A stretch of DNA of 6,597 nt. It comes from Acidobacteriota bacterium. Its GTDB lineage: Bacteria; Acidobacteriota; Terriglobia; Terriglobales; SCQP01. The DNA is taken from the NCBI GenBank assembly GCA_021823305.1, contig JAKAOE010000110.1:1-6597 (forward strand). The letters are read 5' to 3'. A program made the translations under genes and the position numbers. This document shows, piece by piece, positions 1-5,778 of the stretch; position 1 is the first letter of the stretch, and each line of letters starts with the position of its first letter. Below the pieces are notes generated by a model. It was not told where the DNA came from. It did not search any database and saw only the letters and a list, made by a program, of their open reading frames with translations.

Positions 1-483
1 CAGGTGGTGCAGGTCGTAGGATTCCGGCGTGGTGTGCGGCGCCGGCAGCACCGCCGCGCCGATGTGGTATTCGATCGTGCCCAGCATCCCCGTCGTCCAG
101 CCCGCCTGCCGCAGCATCGCCTCGATCAGCCAGCTCGTCGTGGTCTTGCCGTTCGTGCCGGTCACCCCGATCAGCCGCAGCTTGTCCGCCGGCCGTCCGA
201 ACCAGTTCGCCGAGGCCTGCGCCAGCGCCCGCCGCGCGTTCTCCACCCGCAGCCACGGCTGCCCGCTTTGCGCCGGCCGCTCGGAAAAAATTACGCTCGC
301 GCCCCGCTCCCGCGCCTCCGGAATGAACTGGTTCCCATCCACCCGCTCGCCCGGAATCGCCACGAACGCCCACCCCGGCTGGATCTGCCGCGAATCGTAA
401 TGTACCCCGGCCACGCTCTCCGGCAAGGCTCCGCCCTGCTCGAGTATCGTCACCCCGCTCGCCAGTTCCTCGAGCCGCATCAT
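1..483 (-). CDS. murE: MurE, UDP-MurNAc-tripeptide ligase, N-terminal part (runs off left edge)
   Basis: Cytoplasmic ATP-dependent Mur ligase that adds the third residue, usually meso-diaminopimelate in Gram-negative-type bacteria, to UDP-MurNAc-L-Ala-D-Glu. The window holds the first 161 codons, read from the minus strand and still open at base 1. Residues 30-42 carry the MurE N-domain signature (D30-S31-R32, then PGWAFVA). The ATP-binding P-loop GTNGKTT lies at 109-115, and HTTPES at 150-155 is the conserved substrate-binding segment. The residue that selects Dap or Lys lies in the missing C-terminal part, so the third amino acid cannot be read here. Two ATG codons are adjacent (483-481 and 480-478). 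A GGCGGA at 492-487 sits 3 nt before the first and 6 nt before the second, so the second may be the true start; a further AGGAAGGA overlaps the ftsI stop. The gene begins 21 nt after ftsI, in the usual dcw order. Confidence 0.95.
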   Translation of the reverse strand, partial: MMRLEELASGVTILEQGGALPESVAGVHYDSRQIQPGWAFVAIPGERVDGNQFIPEARERGASVIFSERPAQSGQPWLRVENARRALAQASANWFGRPADKLRLIGVTGTNGKTTTSWLIEAMLRQAGWTTGMLGTIEYHIGAAVLPAPHTTPESYDLHHL

Positions 484-504
484 CGTTCCGCCGGCACGTC
501 CTTC

Positions 505-2520
505 CTAGGGAGCAAACCGTACGACCACCGTGGCTCCGCGCCGCAGCCGCGTCCCCGCCGCCGGCGATTGCGCCTGCGCCACTCCGTTTCCCTGCAACGC
601 GAGGGCCAATCCCAGCCGTTGGCACAGCGCCGTCACCGCCCGCACCGACTGCCCGCGAAAGTCCGGCAGCGCGATCCCCGCCGGCGGCCCGGTCGCCACC
701 ACCACCTCCGAGCCCGTCGGCTCGGGCGCCGCCGCCAGCGGCGGCGCCGGCGTCGGCGGCGGACCGATCGGCTGCGATTCTTCCACCGCGTCGGCGGCCG
801 CGATCCGGATCGGCGCCGGATGCACTTGCAGCGGCACGTCGTGCGGCACGCCCAGATAGGGCAGCACCCGCTCCGCGATCGCCTTGAACACCGGCCCCGC
901 CACCTGCCCGCCTTCGTGTCCCCCCCGCGGCGCGGCAATCACCACCAGGCAGACGATCGCCGGATCGTTCAGCGGCGCGAAGCCGACGAACGAGGCGACG
1001 TAATTGCGCTTCGAATAGGCGTGCTTGCCCGGGTCCACCATCTGCGCCGTCCCGGTCTTGCCCCCCGCGGTATAGCCGTCCAGTTGCGCCCAGCGCCCGG
1101 TGCCCGCCAGCACCACCTGCGCCATCATCTGCTTCATCTCGTTCGCCACGAATGCGCTCACGATCCGCCGCCCCGGCGCCGGCGTGAACGCCGGCGGCTG
1201 CGCCGGGCGTGCGCCCCGGAACTTGTCCAGCACAATGCGCGGCGCATGGTAGACGCCCCCGTTGGCCAGGCTCGACGCCATCGCGATCACCTGGATCGGC
1301 GTCACCGCGATCTCCTGCCCCATGCTCACCGCCCCGATCGACATCGGCAGCCAGTCGCGCAGCGGCCACACGATCCCCGCCGACTCGCCCGGCAGCCCGA
1401 TCCCCGTGCGCCGCCCGAACCCGTACGCCCGGATGTAGTGGTAAAACTCCCGGTCCCCCAGCTTGAGTCCGATCTTGATCGCGCCCACGTCGCTCGAGTG
1501 CTTCAGGATGTCCGTCACCGTGATGATGCCGAACGGCGCGTGGTCGTGGATCAGCCGCCCCCCCACCACGATCGAGCCCATCTGGCAATTGATCAGCTCA
1601 TCCGGTGTGATCAGCCCCTGCTGCAGCGCCGCCGACAGCGTCACCAGCTTGAACACCGACCCCGGCTCGTAGGGCGACTCCACCGCCGCATCCCCCAGCC
1701 GCGACGCCGGCGTGTGCTCGAAATCGTCCGGGTTGAAGCTGGGCGAGTCCGCCAGCGCCAGGATCTCCCCGTTGCGCGGATTTTCCACGATCGCCACGCC
1801 GTCGCGCGCGTGCGTCCGCCGCACCGTGCGGTCCAGCTCCTGCTGCGCGATGTACTGGATGTTCTGGTCGATGGTCAGGACCAGGTTCTCGCCCTCCACC
1901 GGCGGGCGCTCGATCTGGCTGTAGGCCCGGCCGTGCGCGTCCACCTCCAGCACCGCCCGCCCGCTCCGCCCGCTGAGCTGCGCGTCGTACTGCCGCTCCA
2001 GCCCGTCCAGCCCGTGCCCGTCCAGCCCGACGAAGCCCAGCACGCTCGCCGCCAGCTCGCCCTTGGGATAGAAGCGCCGCGTCGTGGGCTGTGAAAAGAT
2101 GCCGGGCAGGTGCAGGGCGGCCACCGCGCGCGCCTGGTTGGCGGGAATCTGCCGCGCCACCCACACGAACCCGCGGTCCGCGCTCAGGCTGCGCGCCAGC
2201 TCGCCCCGGTTCAGCCCCAGGATCGGCGCCAGCGCCTCCGCCTCGTTCGCCGGATGCGTCACTTGGTGCGGGTTGGCGTACAGCGACACCACCGGCAGGC
2301 TCATCGCCAGCGGCGTCAGGTTGCAGTCGTAGATCGTCCCCCGCTGCGGCGTCACCGCGACGCTATGCTGCTGCTGCTGCCGCGCCCGCCGCTCCAGCCA
2401 GGCGTGATCCATCACCTGCAGCCAGAACAGCCGCCCCACCACGATCGCCGCCCACACCAGCAGCCCCGCCTGCAGCGTCAGCAGCCGGTAGCGTGCGTGC
2501 GGGCTCGAAGCCTTCTTCAT
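505..2520 (-). CDS. ftsI: FtsI-type division transpeptidase (class B PBP) with C-terminal PASTA domain
   Basis: Septal peptidoglycan DD-transpeptidase of 671 aa, anchored in the inner membrane with its catalytic part outside. Residues 1-12 are basic and cytoplasmic, and one membrane segment covers about 14-36. The PBP dimerisation domain follows (RGTIYD at 60-65), then the transpeptidase domain. The active-site motif is S288-V-F-K291 and the KTG motif is K488-T489-G490-T491. The second motif reads S342-S343-D344, with Asp where most FtsI proteins have Asn. A Pro/Ala-rich linker (about 581-604) leads to a single PASTA domain (about 613-671, containing LPDFRGQS), which is common in Gram-positive and acidobacterial-type division PBPs. 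The position between ftsL and murE supports ftsI rather than an elongation PBP. The ATG at 2520 is the only sensible start, because no in-frame start lies in the 31-nt gap after ftsL. It has no clear Shine-Dalgarno, which suggests dependence on upstream translation. Confidence 0.96.
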   Translation of the reverse strand: MKKASSPHARYRLLTLQAGLLVWAAIVVGRLFWLQVMDHAWLERRARQQQQHSVAVTPQRGTIYDCNLTPLAMSLPVVSLYANPHQVTHPANEAEALAPILGLNRGELARSLSADRGFVWVARQIPANQARAVAALHLPGIFSQPTTRRFYPKGELAASVLGFVGLDGHGLDGLERQYDAQLSGRSGRAVLEVDAHGRAYSQIERPPVEGENLVLTIDQNIQYIAQQELDRTVRRTHARDGVAIVENPRNGEILALADSPSFNPDDFEHTPASRLGDAAVESPYEPGSVFKLVTLSAALQQGLITPDELINCQMGSIVVGGRLIHDHAPFGIITVTDILKHSSDVGAIKIGLKLGDREFYHYIRAYGFGRRTGIGLPGESAGIVWPLRDWLPMSIGAVSMGQEIAVTPIQVIAMASSLANGGVYHAPRIVLDKFRGARPAQPPAFTPAPGRRIVSAFVANEMKQMMAQVVLAGTGRWAQLDGYTAGGKTGTAQMVDPGKHAYSKRNYVASFVGFAPLNDPAIVCLVVIAAPRGGHEGGQVAGPVFKAIAERVLPYLGVPHDVPLQVHPAPIRIAAADAVEESQPIGPPPTPAPPLAAAPEPTGSEVVVATGPPAGIALPDFRGQSVRAVTALCQRLGLALALQGNGVAQAQSPAAGTRLRRGATVVVRFAP

Positions 2521-2551
2521 GCCGCATGGGCGGGCAAGACGGAGCCGGAAA

Positions 2552-2947
2552 TCAGCGGTTGGCCGCGTTGCCGCCCGCCGCCAGCGACGCCATCACCGGA
2601 GCGCCCGGCCTCGCCGGCAGCGTCATCGCCAGAATCTGCCCCGGCGCTGCGCTCTGCATCCCCAGCCGCGTCTGCGCCACCGTGTAAATCCGGCTCGGGC
2701 TGCGCAACGCCGCCTGTTGCAGCTCCAGCCCCTGGTTCCACCGCTCCAGTTGCGCCTCCTGCCGCCGCGCTGCCTCCAGCGCGTAGCCCGTGCGCACCGC
2801 CTCGAAGCGCAGCCAGGCGTAGCCGAAGCTCACCACGAACAGCACCGCCATCGCCGCCAGCACCGCGCGCTGCTCCCGCCGCCGCCGCGGGTCCGCCACC
2901 CGCACCACCCGCGAGTTGTCAATTTGTTGCCGGAAGTAAAACTCCAT
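2552..2947 (-). CDS. ftsL: FtsL-like cell division protein
   Basis: Small bitopic protein of 131 aa in the ftsL position of the dcw cluster. FtsL is fast-evolving and is recognised mostly by architecture, which is complete here. A basic cytoplasmic N-terminus (RRRREQR at 21-27) precedes one membrane segment (about 28-46). A heptad-compatible, Glu/Gln/Leu-rich stretch (about 50-82) could form the periplasmic coiled coil that pairs with FtsB/DivIC. A conserved-looking end follows, SPSRIYTVAQTRLGM at 83-97, then a Gly/Ala/Pro-rich tail. Its expected role is to help recruit and activate FtsW-FtsI at the septum. The ATG at 2947 is preceded by a strong double ribosome-binding site. ftsI starts 31 nt downstream. 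The name rests on context and topology, not on a specific catalytic motif. Confidence 0.85.
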   Translation of the reverse strand: MEFYFRQQIDNSRVVRVADPRRRREQRAVLAAMAVLFVVSFGYAWLRFEAVRTGYALEAARRQEAQLERWNQGLELQQAALRSPSRIYTVAQTRLGMQSAAPGQILAMTLPARPGAPVMASLAAGGNAANR

Positions 2948-3068
2948 GGCCTCCCTCCGCCGCCAGAACCTGTCTCAATTGGTGCGCAGCGCCTCGCCCG
3001 CCGTCCGGAATGCGGCCTTTCACCAGAAAAAGCCGCACGCGATCCTCAAATGGCTGTTTGCCGGGCAT
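2919..3068 (-). CDS. Possible 49-aa ORF between rsmH and ftsL (probably an insertion by-product)
   Basis: An open frame starts at ATG 3068-3066, sharing one base with the rsmH stop (TAATG), and ends at TGA 2921-2919, inside the start of ftsL (29 nt overlap). The stop-start overlap is typical of translational coupling, but no clear Shine-Dalgarno precedes it and the product resembles no family I recognise. It begins MPGKQPFEDRVRLFLVKG and is basic. Most of it lies in the inverted-repeat block. Its last 15 residues are in the frame that rsmH would use if the block were absent, so they may be the displaced rsmH tail. It could still be translated and feed ribosomes to ftsL, but a real independent gene is doubtful. 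Confidence 0.2.
   Translation of the reverse strand: MPGKQPFEDRVRLFLVKGRIPDGGRGAAHQLRQVLAAEGGHGVLLPATN
2950..2958 (-). promoter_or_regulatory. Strong ribosome-binding site of ftsL
   Basis: The minus strand reads GGAGGGAGG ending 2 nt before the ftsL ATG. The upstream GGAGG (2958-2954) has a 6-nt spacer, a near-ideal Shine-Dalgarno. It fixes the ftsL start and lies outside the inverted-repeat block at 2966-3082, so ftsL kept its own initiation signal. This contrasts with the weak sites of rsmH and ftsI. Confidence 0.75.
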
Positions 3069-3082
3069 TATGAGACAGGTTC
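2966..3082. mobile_element. Candidate MITE-like insertion with 12-bp terminal inverted repeats
   Basis: A perfect 12-bp inverted repeat bounds this 117-bp block: GAACCTGTCTCA at 2966-2977 and TGAGACAGGTTC at 3071-3082. CCAG occurs at both edges (2963-2966 and 3082-3085), so the unit can also be read as 115 bp with 11-bp repeats and a 4-bp target duplication. No transposase fits inside, hence MITE-like or a decayed remnant. Inside is a shorter imperfect hairpin, TGCGGC pairing with GCCGCA at about 3011-3036. The right arm encodes the last four rsmH codons (EPVS), and the TAA stop follows directly inside the block. The block makes the rsmH-ftsL gap unusually wide for this cluster. Only one copy is visible, so mobility is an inference and no insertion-sequence family is assigned. 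Confidence 0.4.
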
Positions 3083-3955
3083 CAGCCTTTCCACCGCCCG
3101 CAGCCGCGCGCTCCGCGCCCGCGGATTACCCGCCACTTCCGTCTCCGTCGGCCGCGCCGCCCGCGGCGTCAGCAGCCGGTACACCCCCGCCTGCGCCCCC
3201 GCCCGGAAGCTCTGCTTCACCGGCCGGTCCTCCAGCGAATGAAAACTCACGATCACCGCCCGCCCCTGCGGCCGCAGCCAGGCGGGTAGCGCCGCCAGCA
3301 ATCCGGCGAGAGATTGCAGCTCCGAGTTCACGTAGATGCGCAGCGCCTGAAACGTCCGCGTCGCGGGATGCATCCCCCGCCGCCGCTTCATTGGCCGGGT
3401 CACGGCCGCCACCAGCCCCGCTAATTCGGCGGTGCTGCGCAGCGGCCGTGACCGGACAATGGCTCTGGCGATTCTCCGTGACCTCCTCTCTTCTCCGAAT
3501 TGGAAAATCAGGTCGGCCAGCTCGCGCTCGTCGAACTGATTCACCACCTGCTCCGCCGTCAGCGTCTGGCGAGGATCCATCCTCATGTCCAGCGGACCGG
3601 CGGCAAAACTGAACCCGCGCTCCGGGTGGCCCAACTGCATCGAGCTCATGCCCAAATCCGCCACCACCCCGTCCACCTGCTCCACCCCCCGCGCCCGCAG
3701 CAGCTCCGGCGCTTGGGCGAAGTCGGCCTGCACCGCCTCGAACGCCACCCCCGCCGGCGCGGCTTCGGCCGCATGCGCCAGCGCCGCCGGGTCCTTGTCG
3801 AAGGCGATCAGCCGCCCGCGGCCCATGGCCGCGGCGATCCGCCGGCTGTGTCCTCCGCCTCCGAACGTGCAATCCACGTAAACTCCTCCTGGCTGCGGCG
3901 CCAAGTACTCGACCACTTCCTCCGCCATGACCGGAACGTGTTCCGTCTCGGCCAC
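3068..3955 (-). CDS. rsmH: RsmH (MraW), 16S rRNA m4C1402 methyltransferase
   Basis: S-adenosylmethionine-dependent cytoplasmic enzyme that N4-methylates C1402 in the decoding centre of 16S rRNA. The 295-aa product has the family signature throughout: HVPVM at 6-10, the SAM-binding VDCTFGGGGHS at 27-37, FDKD at 52-55, ADLGMSS at 99-105, HPATRTFQALRI at 196-207, SFHSLEDRPVK at 237-247 and NPRARSARLRAVER at 277-290. The start is GTG at 3955-3953, 6 nt after the mraZ stop, because HVPVM is expected close to the N-terminus; the in-frame ATG at 3928 would remove it. The ribosome-binding site is weak (AGGG), suggesting coupling to mraZ. The normal C-terminal signature is complete. The last four residues, EPVS, are written by one arm of the inverted repeat at 3071-3082, so the native end may have been replaced. 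Confidence 0.97.
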   Translation of the reverse strand: MAETEHVPVMAEEVVEYLAPQPGGVYVDCTFGGGGHSRRIAAAMGRGRLIAFDKDPAALAHAAEAAPAGVAFEAVQADFAQAPELLRARGVEQVDGVVADLGMSSMQLGHPERGFSFAAGPLDMRMDPRQTLTAEQVVNQFDERELADLIFQFGEERRSRRIARAIVRSRPLRSTAELAGLVAAVTRPMKRRRGMHPATRTFQALRIYVNSELQSLAGLLAALPAWLRPQGRAVIVSFHSLEDRPVKQSFRAGAQAGVYRLLTPRAARPTETEVAGNPRARSARLRAVERLEPVS

Positions 3956-3961
3956 GGCCCT

Positions 3962-4405
3962 CTAAATCCCCAAGTCGGCCAGCGTCTGCTTGTCCTCGTC
4001 CGTGAACGCCTTGGCCTTCATCTCGTTCAACAGCCGCTCTTCATTCCAGACTTCCAGGTGCTGCAGATATCCCAGCACCGCCACATCGCCCTTCATCTCC
4101 GCCGCCTCGCGCAGCACCGCTGGCATCAGCACCCGCCCCTGCGCGTCCATCTCCACCGCCTGCCCGTAGTAGTTCGTCCGGCTCAGCAGCTTCTGCTTGG
4201 TCGGGTGCATCGAAGGCAACGCCGCCAGCCGCTCCTCGATCCGCTCCCACTCGCGCATCGGATAAATGCGCGCGTTGACCCCGTCGAAGCTGGTGATATA
4301 GAACTGGTGCCCGGGATTGACCTGGTCCAGGTGCGCACGAAACTCGGTCGGCAGCTTGAGCCGCCCCTTTTCGTCCACCCGCGCTGGATAGTTGCCCCGC
4401 AGCAT
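3962..4405 (-). CDS. mraZ: MraZ, transcriptional regulator of the dcw cluster
   Basis: DNA-binding protein of 147 aa made of two SpoVT/AbrB-like swapped-hairpin repeats. It forms ring-shaped oligomers and in studied species binds short direct repeats ahead of its own operon. The first repeat carries DEKGRLKLP at residues 11-19 and the second DAQGRVLMP at 87-95, the paired DxxGR hallmarks of the family. NYYGQAVEMD just before the second is also typical. I chose ATG 4405-4403 because the family begins M-[FL]-RGNYPARVD and GGTGG lies 7 nt upstream. A longer frame from GTG 4429 would add eight residues encoded by the operator repeats. mraZ is the first gene of the minus-strand cluster, with rsmH 6 nt downstream. 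Confidence 0.96.
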   Translation of the reverse strand: MLRGNYPARVDEKGRLKLPTEFRAHLDQVNPGHQFYITSFDGVNARIYPMREWERIEERLAALPSMHPTKQKLLSRTNYYGQAVEMDAQGRVLMPAVLREAAEMKGDVAVLGYLQHLEVWNEERLLNEMKAKAFTDEDKQTLADLGI

Positions 4406-4410
4406 ACTTT

Positions 4411-4450
4411 GGCCACCACAATTTACCACTTCTCACCACTTCTGCCCACA
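4411..4450 (-). promoter_or_regulatory. MraZ operator: four direct repeats with 10-bp period
   Basis: On the minus strand four hexamers lie exactly 10 bp apart, one helical turn: TGTGGG (4450-4445), AGTGGT (4440-4435), AGTGGT (4430-4425) and TGTGGT (4420-4415). All fit [AT]GTGG[GT]. Known MraZ boxes are short GTG-containing direct repeats at 10-bp period just ahead of mraZ (TGGG-type in E. coli, AAAGTG-type in mycoplasmas), so this matches in sequence, period and place. The last unit doubles as the GGTGG ribosome-binding site of mraZ. Bound MraZ could therefore block both transcription start and ribosome access. Confidence 0.8.
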
Positions 4451-4480
4451 TTTTTTGCGCGTCCCCGTGCCGAAAGTCAA
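4450..4480 (-). promoter_or_regulatory. Probable sigma70-type promoter of the dcw cluster
   Basis: The minus strand has TTGACT at 4480-4475, five of six bases of the -35 consensus, followed by an A-tract in otherwise GC-rich DNA. Possible -10 hexamers are CAAAAA (4457-4452, 17-nt spacer, weak) and AAAAAT (4455-4450, four of six bases but a 19-nt spacer). The -10 region abuts the first MraZ repeat, which suits repression. The -35 is convincing; the -10 is not settled. Confidence 0.45.
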
Positions 4481-4614
4481 TCCGGTAGCCAGGCAAATCT
4501 CCCGGTATCACCGTCGTTAACGCGAAGAAATAACGAAGACCGGAGGAAGACGGGACTCACGCCACCCCAAACTGCGAATGCACCTGGAACAGTCCGGCTG
4601 GCATCGCAGCAGTC

Positions 4615-5778
4615 ATGCCACCACCCGTGCGTTCCTTGCGGGTACTTGTCCTGGGTGGCACCGGTTGCGTCGGCGCGGCGCTGGTGCGCCAGTTAGCCGA
4701 ACGCGGTCATGAAGTCGCGGTCTTCCATCGCGGCGTCGGCGGCTGCGCCGCCAATGGCGCCTTCCATTTGCATGGCAATCGCTTCGAGCTCGAAGCCTTC
4801 GCCCCCGATTTCGCCCGCTTCGCCCCCGATGTCGTTGTGGATCTGATCGCCGCTTCGGCCGCCGCCGCCCGCCGCACCCTTCGCGCCCTCGCCGCCACCG
4901 GCCGCCGCCTGGTCTTCGCCAGCAGCCAGGAGGTCTACCGCGCCTGGAGCGTCTTCGATGGCTCCGACCGCGGCGCGCTGGCCCCGGCCCCGCTTACCGA
5001 GGATTCACCCTTGCGCTGCGCCCCGCCACCCCCCAGGGCCACTGCCGCCGACGCCCGTAGCTGGAGGGACGCAGGCGACGACAAAGTCGGTATGGAGCGC
5101 GCCCTGCGCGCCTGGCCCGGCGCCCCGCCCACCATCGTGCGTCTCGCCCCCGTCTACGGCCCCGGCGACCGCCAGCATCGCCTCTACCCACTCTTCCGCC
5201 GCATGCAGGACGGCCGCGGCGTCATCCTGCTGCCGCGCGACTGGGCCGAATGGCGCAGCGCCCGCGGCTATGTCGAGAACATGGCGGCCGGCCTGGTGCT
5301 GGCGGTGGAGCAGCCGCGCGCCGCCGGCCGCGTCTACAACCTCGCCGACGCCGGCCTCTCCGGCCTGGAATGGGTGCAGGCCGCCGCCCGTACCTTCGGC
5401 TGGCGTGGACGTCTGCTCCTGGCCGCGCCGCTCCAAACCCCGCCTCACCTCCGCGTCCGCGCCAACACCGCCCAGCACTGCCACGCCGACAGCCGCCGCA
5501 TCCGCGTCGAGCTCGGCTATCGCGAGCCCTTCGGCTTGGCCGAAGCGCTGGCGGCTGCGCTCGCCTGGGAAAGCCGGCGCGAGGCGCAGGGCAGCGGCGA
5601 GCGCGAGCGCATCGCCCGCGACTATGCGTCCGAGGACGCGGTGTTGCTGGCGCTCGGCGTCGGCGCCGCCGGCGGCGTCAGAAGCGCGAACGCAATGAAC
5701 AGCAGCGCGATCACCACGAACACCCACACGCTGCCTTCCGGCCCCACGCTGCCTCCTGTGATCCAGCGTGAGCCGTGA
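4615..5778 (+). CDS. NAD(P)-binding epimerase/dehydratase-like protein (atypical extended SDR)
   Basis: Rossmann-fold protein of 387 aa in the NAD-dependent epimerase/dehydratase group; its substrate cannot be told. The dinucleotide-binding loop GGTGCVG is at residues 14-20, preceded by the strand RVLVL. FASSQEVY at 101-108 is the usual strand-4 segment, followed by the family blocks VRLAPVYGPGD (175-185) and RGYVENMA (217-224). No YxxxK catalytic pair is visible: the expected place reads GDDKVGMER (154-162) with a lysine but no tyrosine. It may therefore have lost classical chemistry or belong to an atypical binding subgroup. The start is uncertain: ATG 4615 and GTG 4627 both lack a clear Shine-Dalgarno. 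The homologous-looking part ends near DYASEDAVLLALG (336-348). The last ~40 residues are low-complexity and coincide with the overlap with the opposing protease gene, so the tail is probably an extension after loss of an earlier stop. It is divergent from mraZ and has no evident link to cell division. Confidence 0.82.
   Translation: MPPPVRSLRVLVLGGTGCVGAALVRQLAERGHEVAVFHRGVGGCAANGAFHLHGNRFELEAFAPDFARFAPDVVVDLIAASAAAARRTLRALAATGRRLVFASSQEVYRAWSVFDGSDRGALAPAPLTEDSPLRCAPPPPRATAADARSWRDAGDDKVGMERALRAWPGAPPTIVRLAPVYGPGDRQHRLYPLFRRMQDGRGVILLPRDWAEWRSARGYVENMAAGLVLAVEQPRAAGRVYNLADAGLSGLEWVQAAARTFGWRGRLLLAAPLQTPPHLRVRANTAQHCHADSRRIRVELGYREPFGLAEALAAALAWESRREAQGSGERERIARDYASEDAVLLALGVGAAGGVRSANAMNSSAITTNTHTLPSGPTLPPVIQREP

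Noticed and set aside
4..2094. A 696-codon plus-strand open frame
   Set aside because: It is antisense to ftsI and murE, is extremely rich in Arg/Pro/His/Gln, has no domain pattern, and is explained by GC-rich codon use of the real genes.
2368..2383. CTG/CTGC run in ftsI
   Set aside because: It encodes four glutamines after the membrane segment and is a minor codon repeat with no sign of function as DNA.
2966..3082. The 12-bp inverted repeat as a transcription terminator
   Set aside because: The arms are 93 nt apart and no U-tract follows; termination between rsmH and ftsL in this operon would be unexpected.
2110..3612. A 500-codon plus-strand Pro/Ala/Ser-rich frame
   Set aside because: It lies opposite ftsI, ftsL and rsmH, which all carry clear family signatures; its composition is typical of a shadow frame.
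4406..4429. N-terminal extension of mraZ from GTG 4429
   Set aside because: The eight added residues are encoded by the operator repeats, and MraZ proteins begin at the M-x-RGNYPARVD segment.
3500..4696. A 398-codon plus-strand frame crossing rsmH, mraZ and the intergenic region
   Set aside because: It is antisense to two conserved genes, is His/Arg-rich, and ends inside the epimerase-like gene in another frame.
4797..4830. 13-bp direct repeat CTTCGCCCCCGAT, 21 bp apart
   Set aside because: It encodes a repeated FAPD in the epimerase-like protein and looks like a local coding duplication with no wider repeat array.
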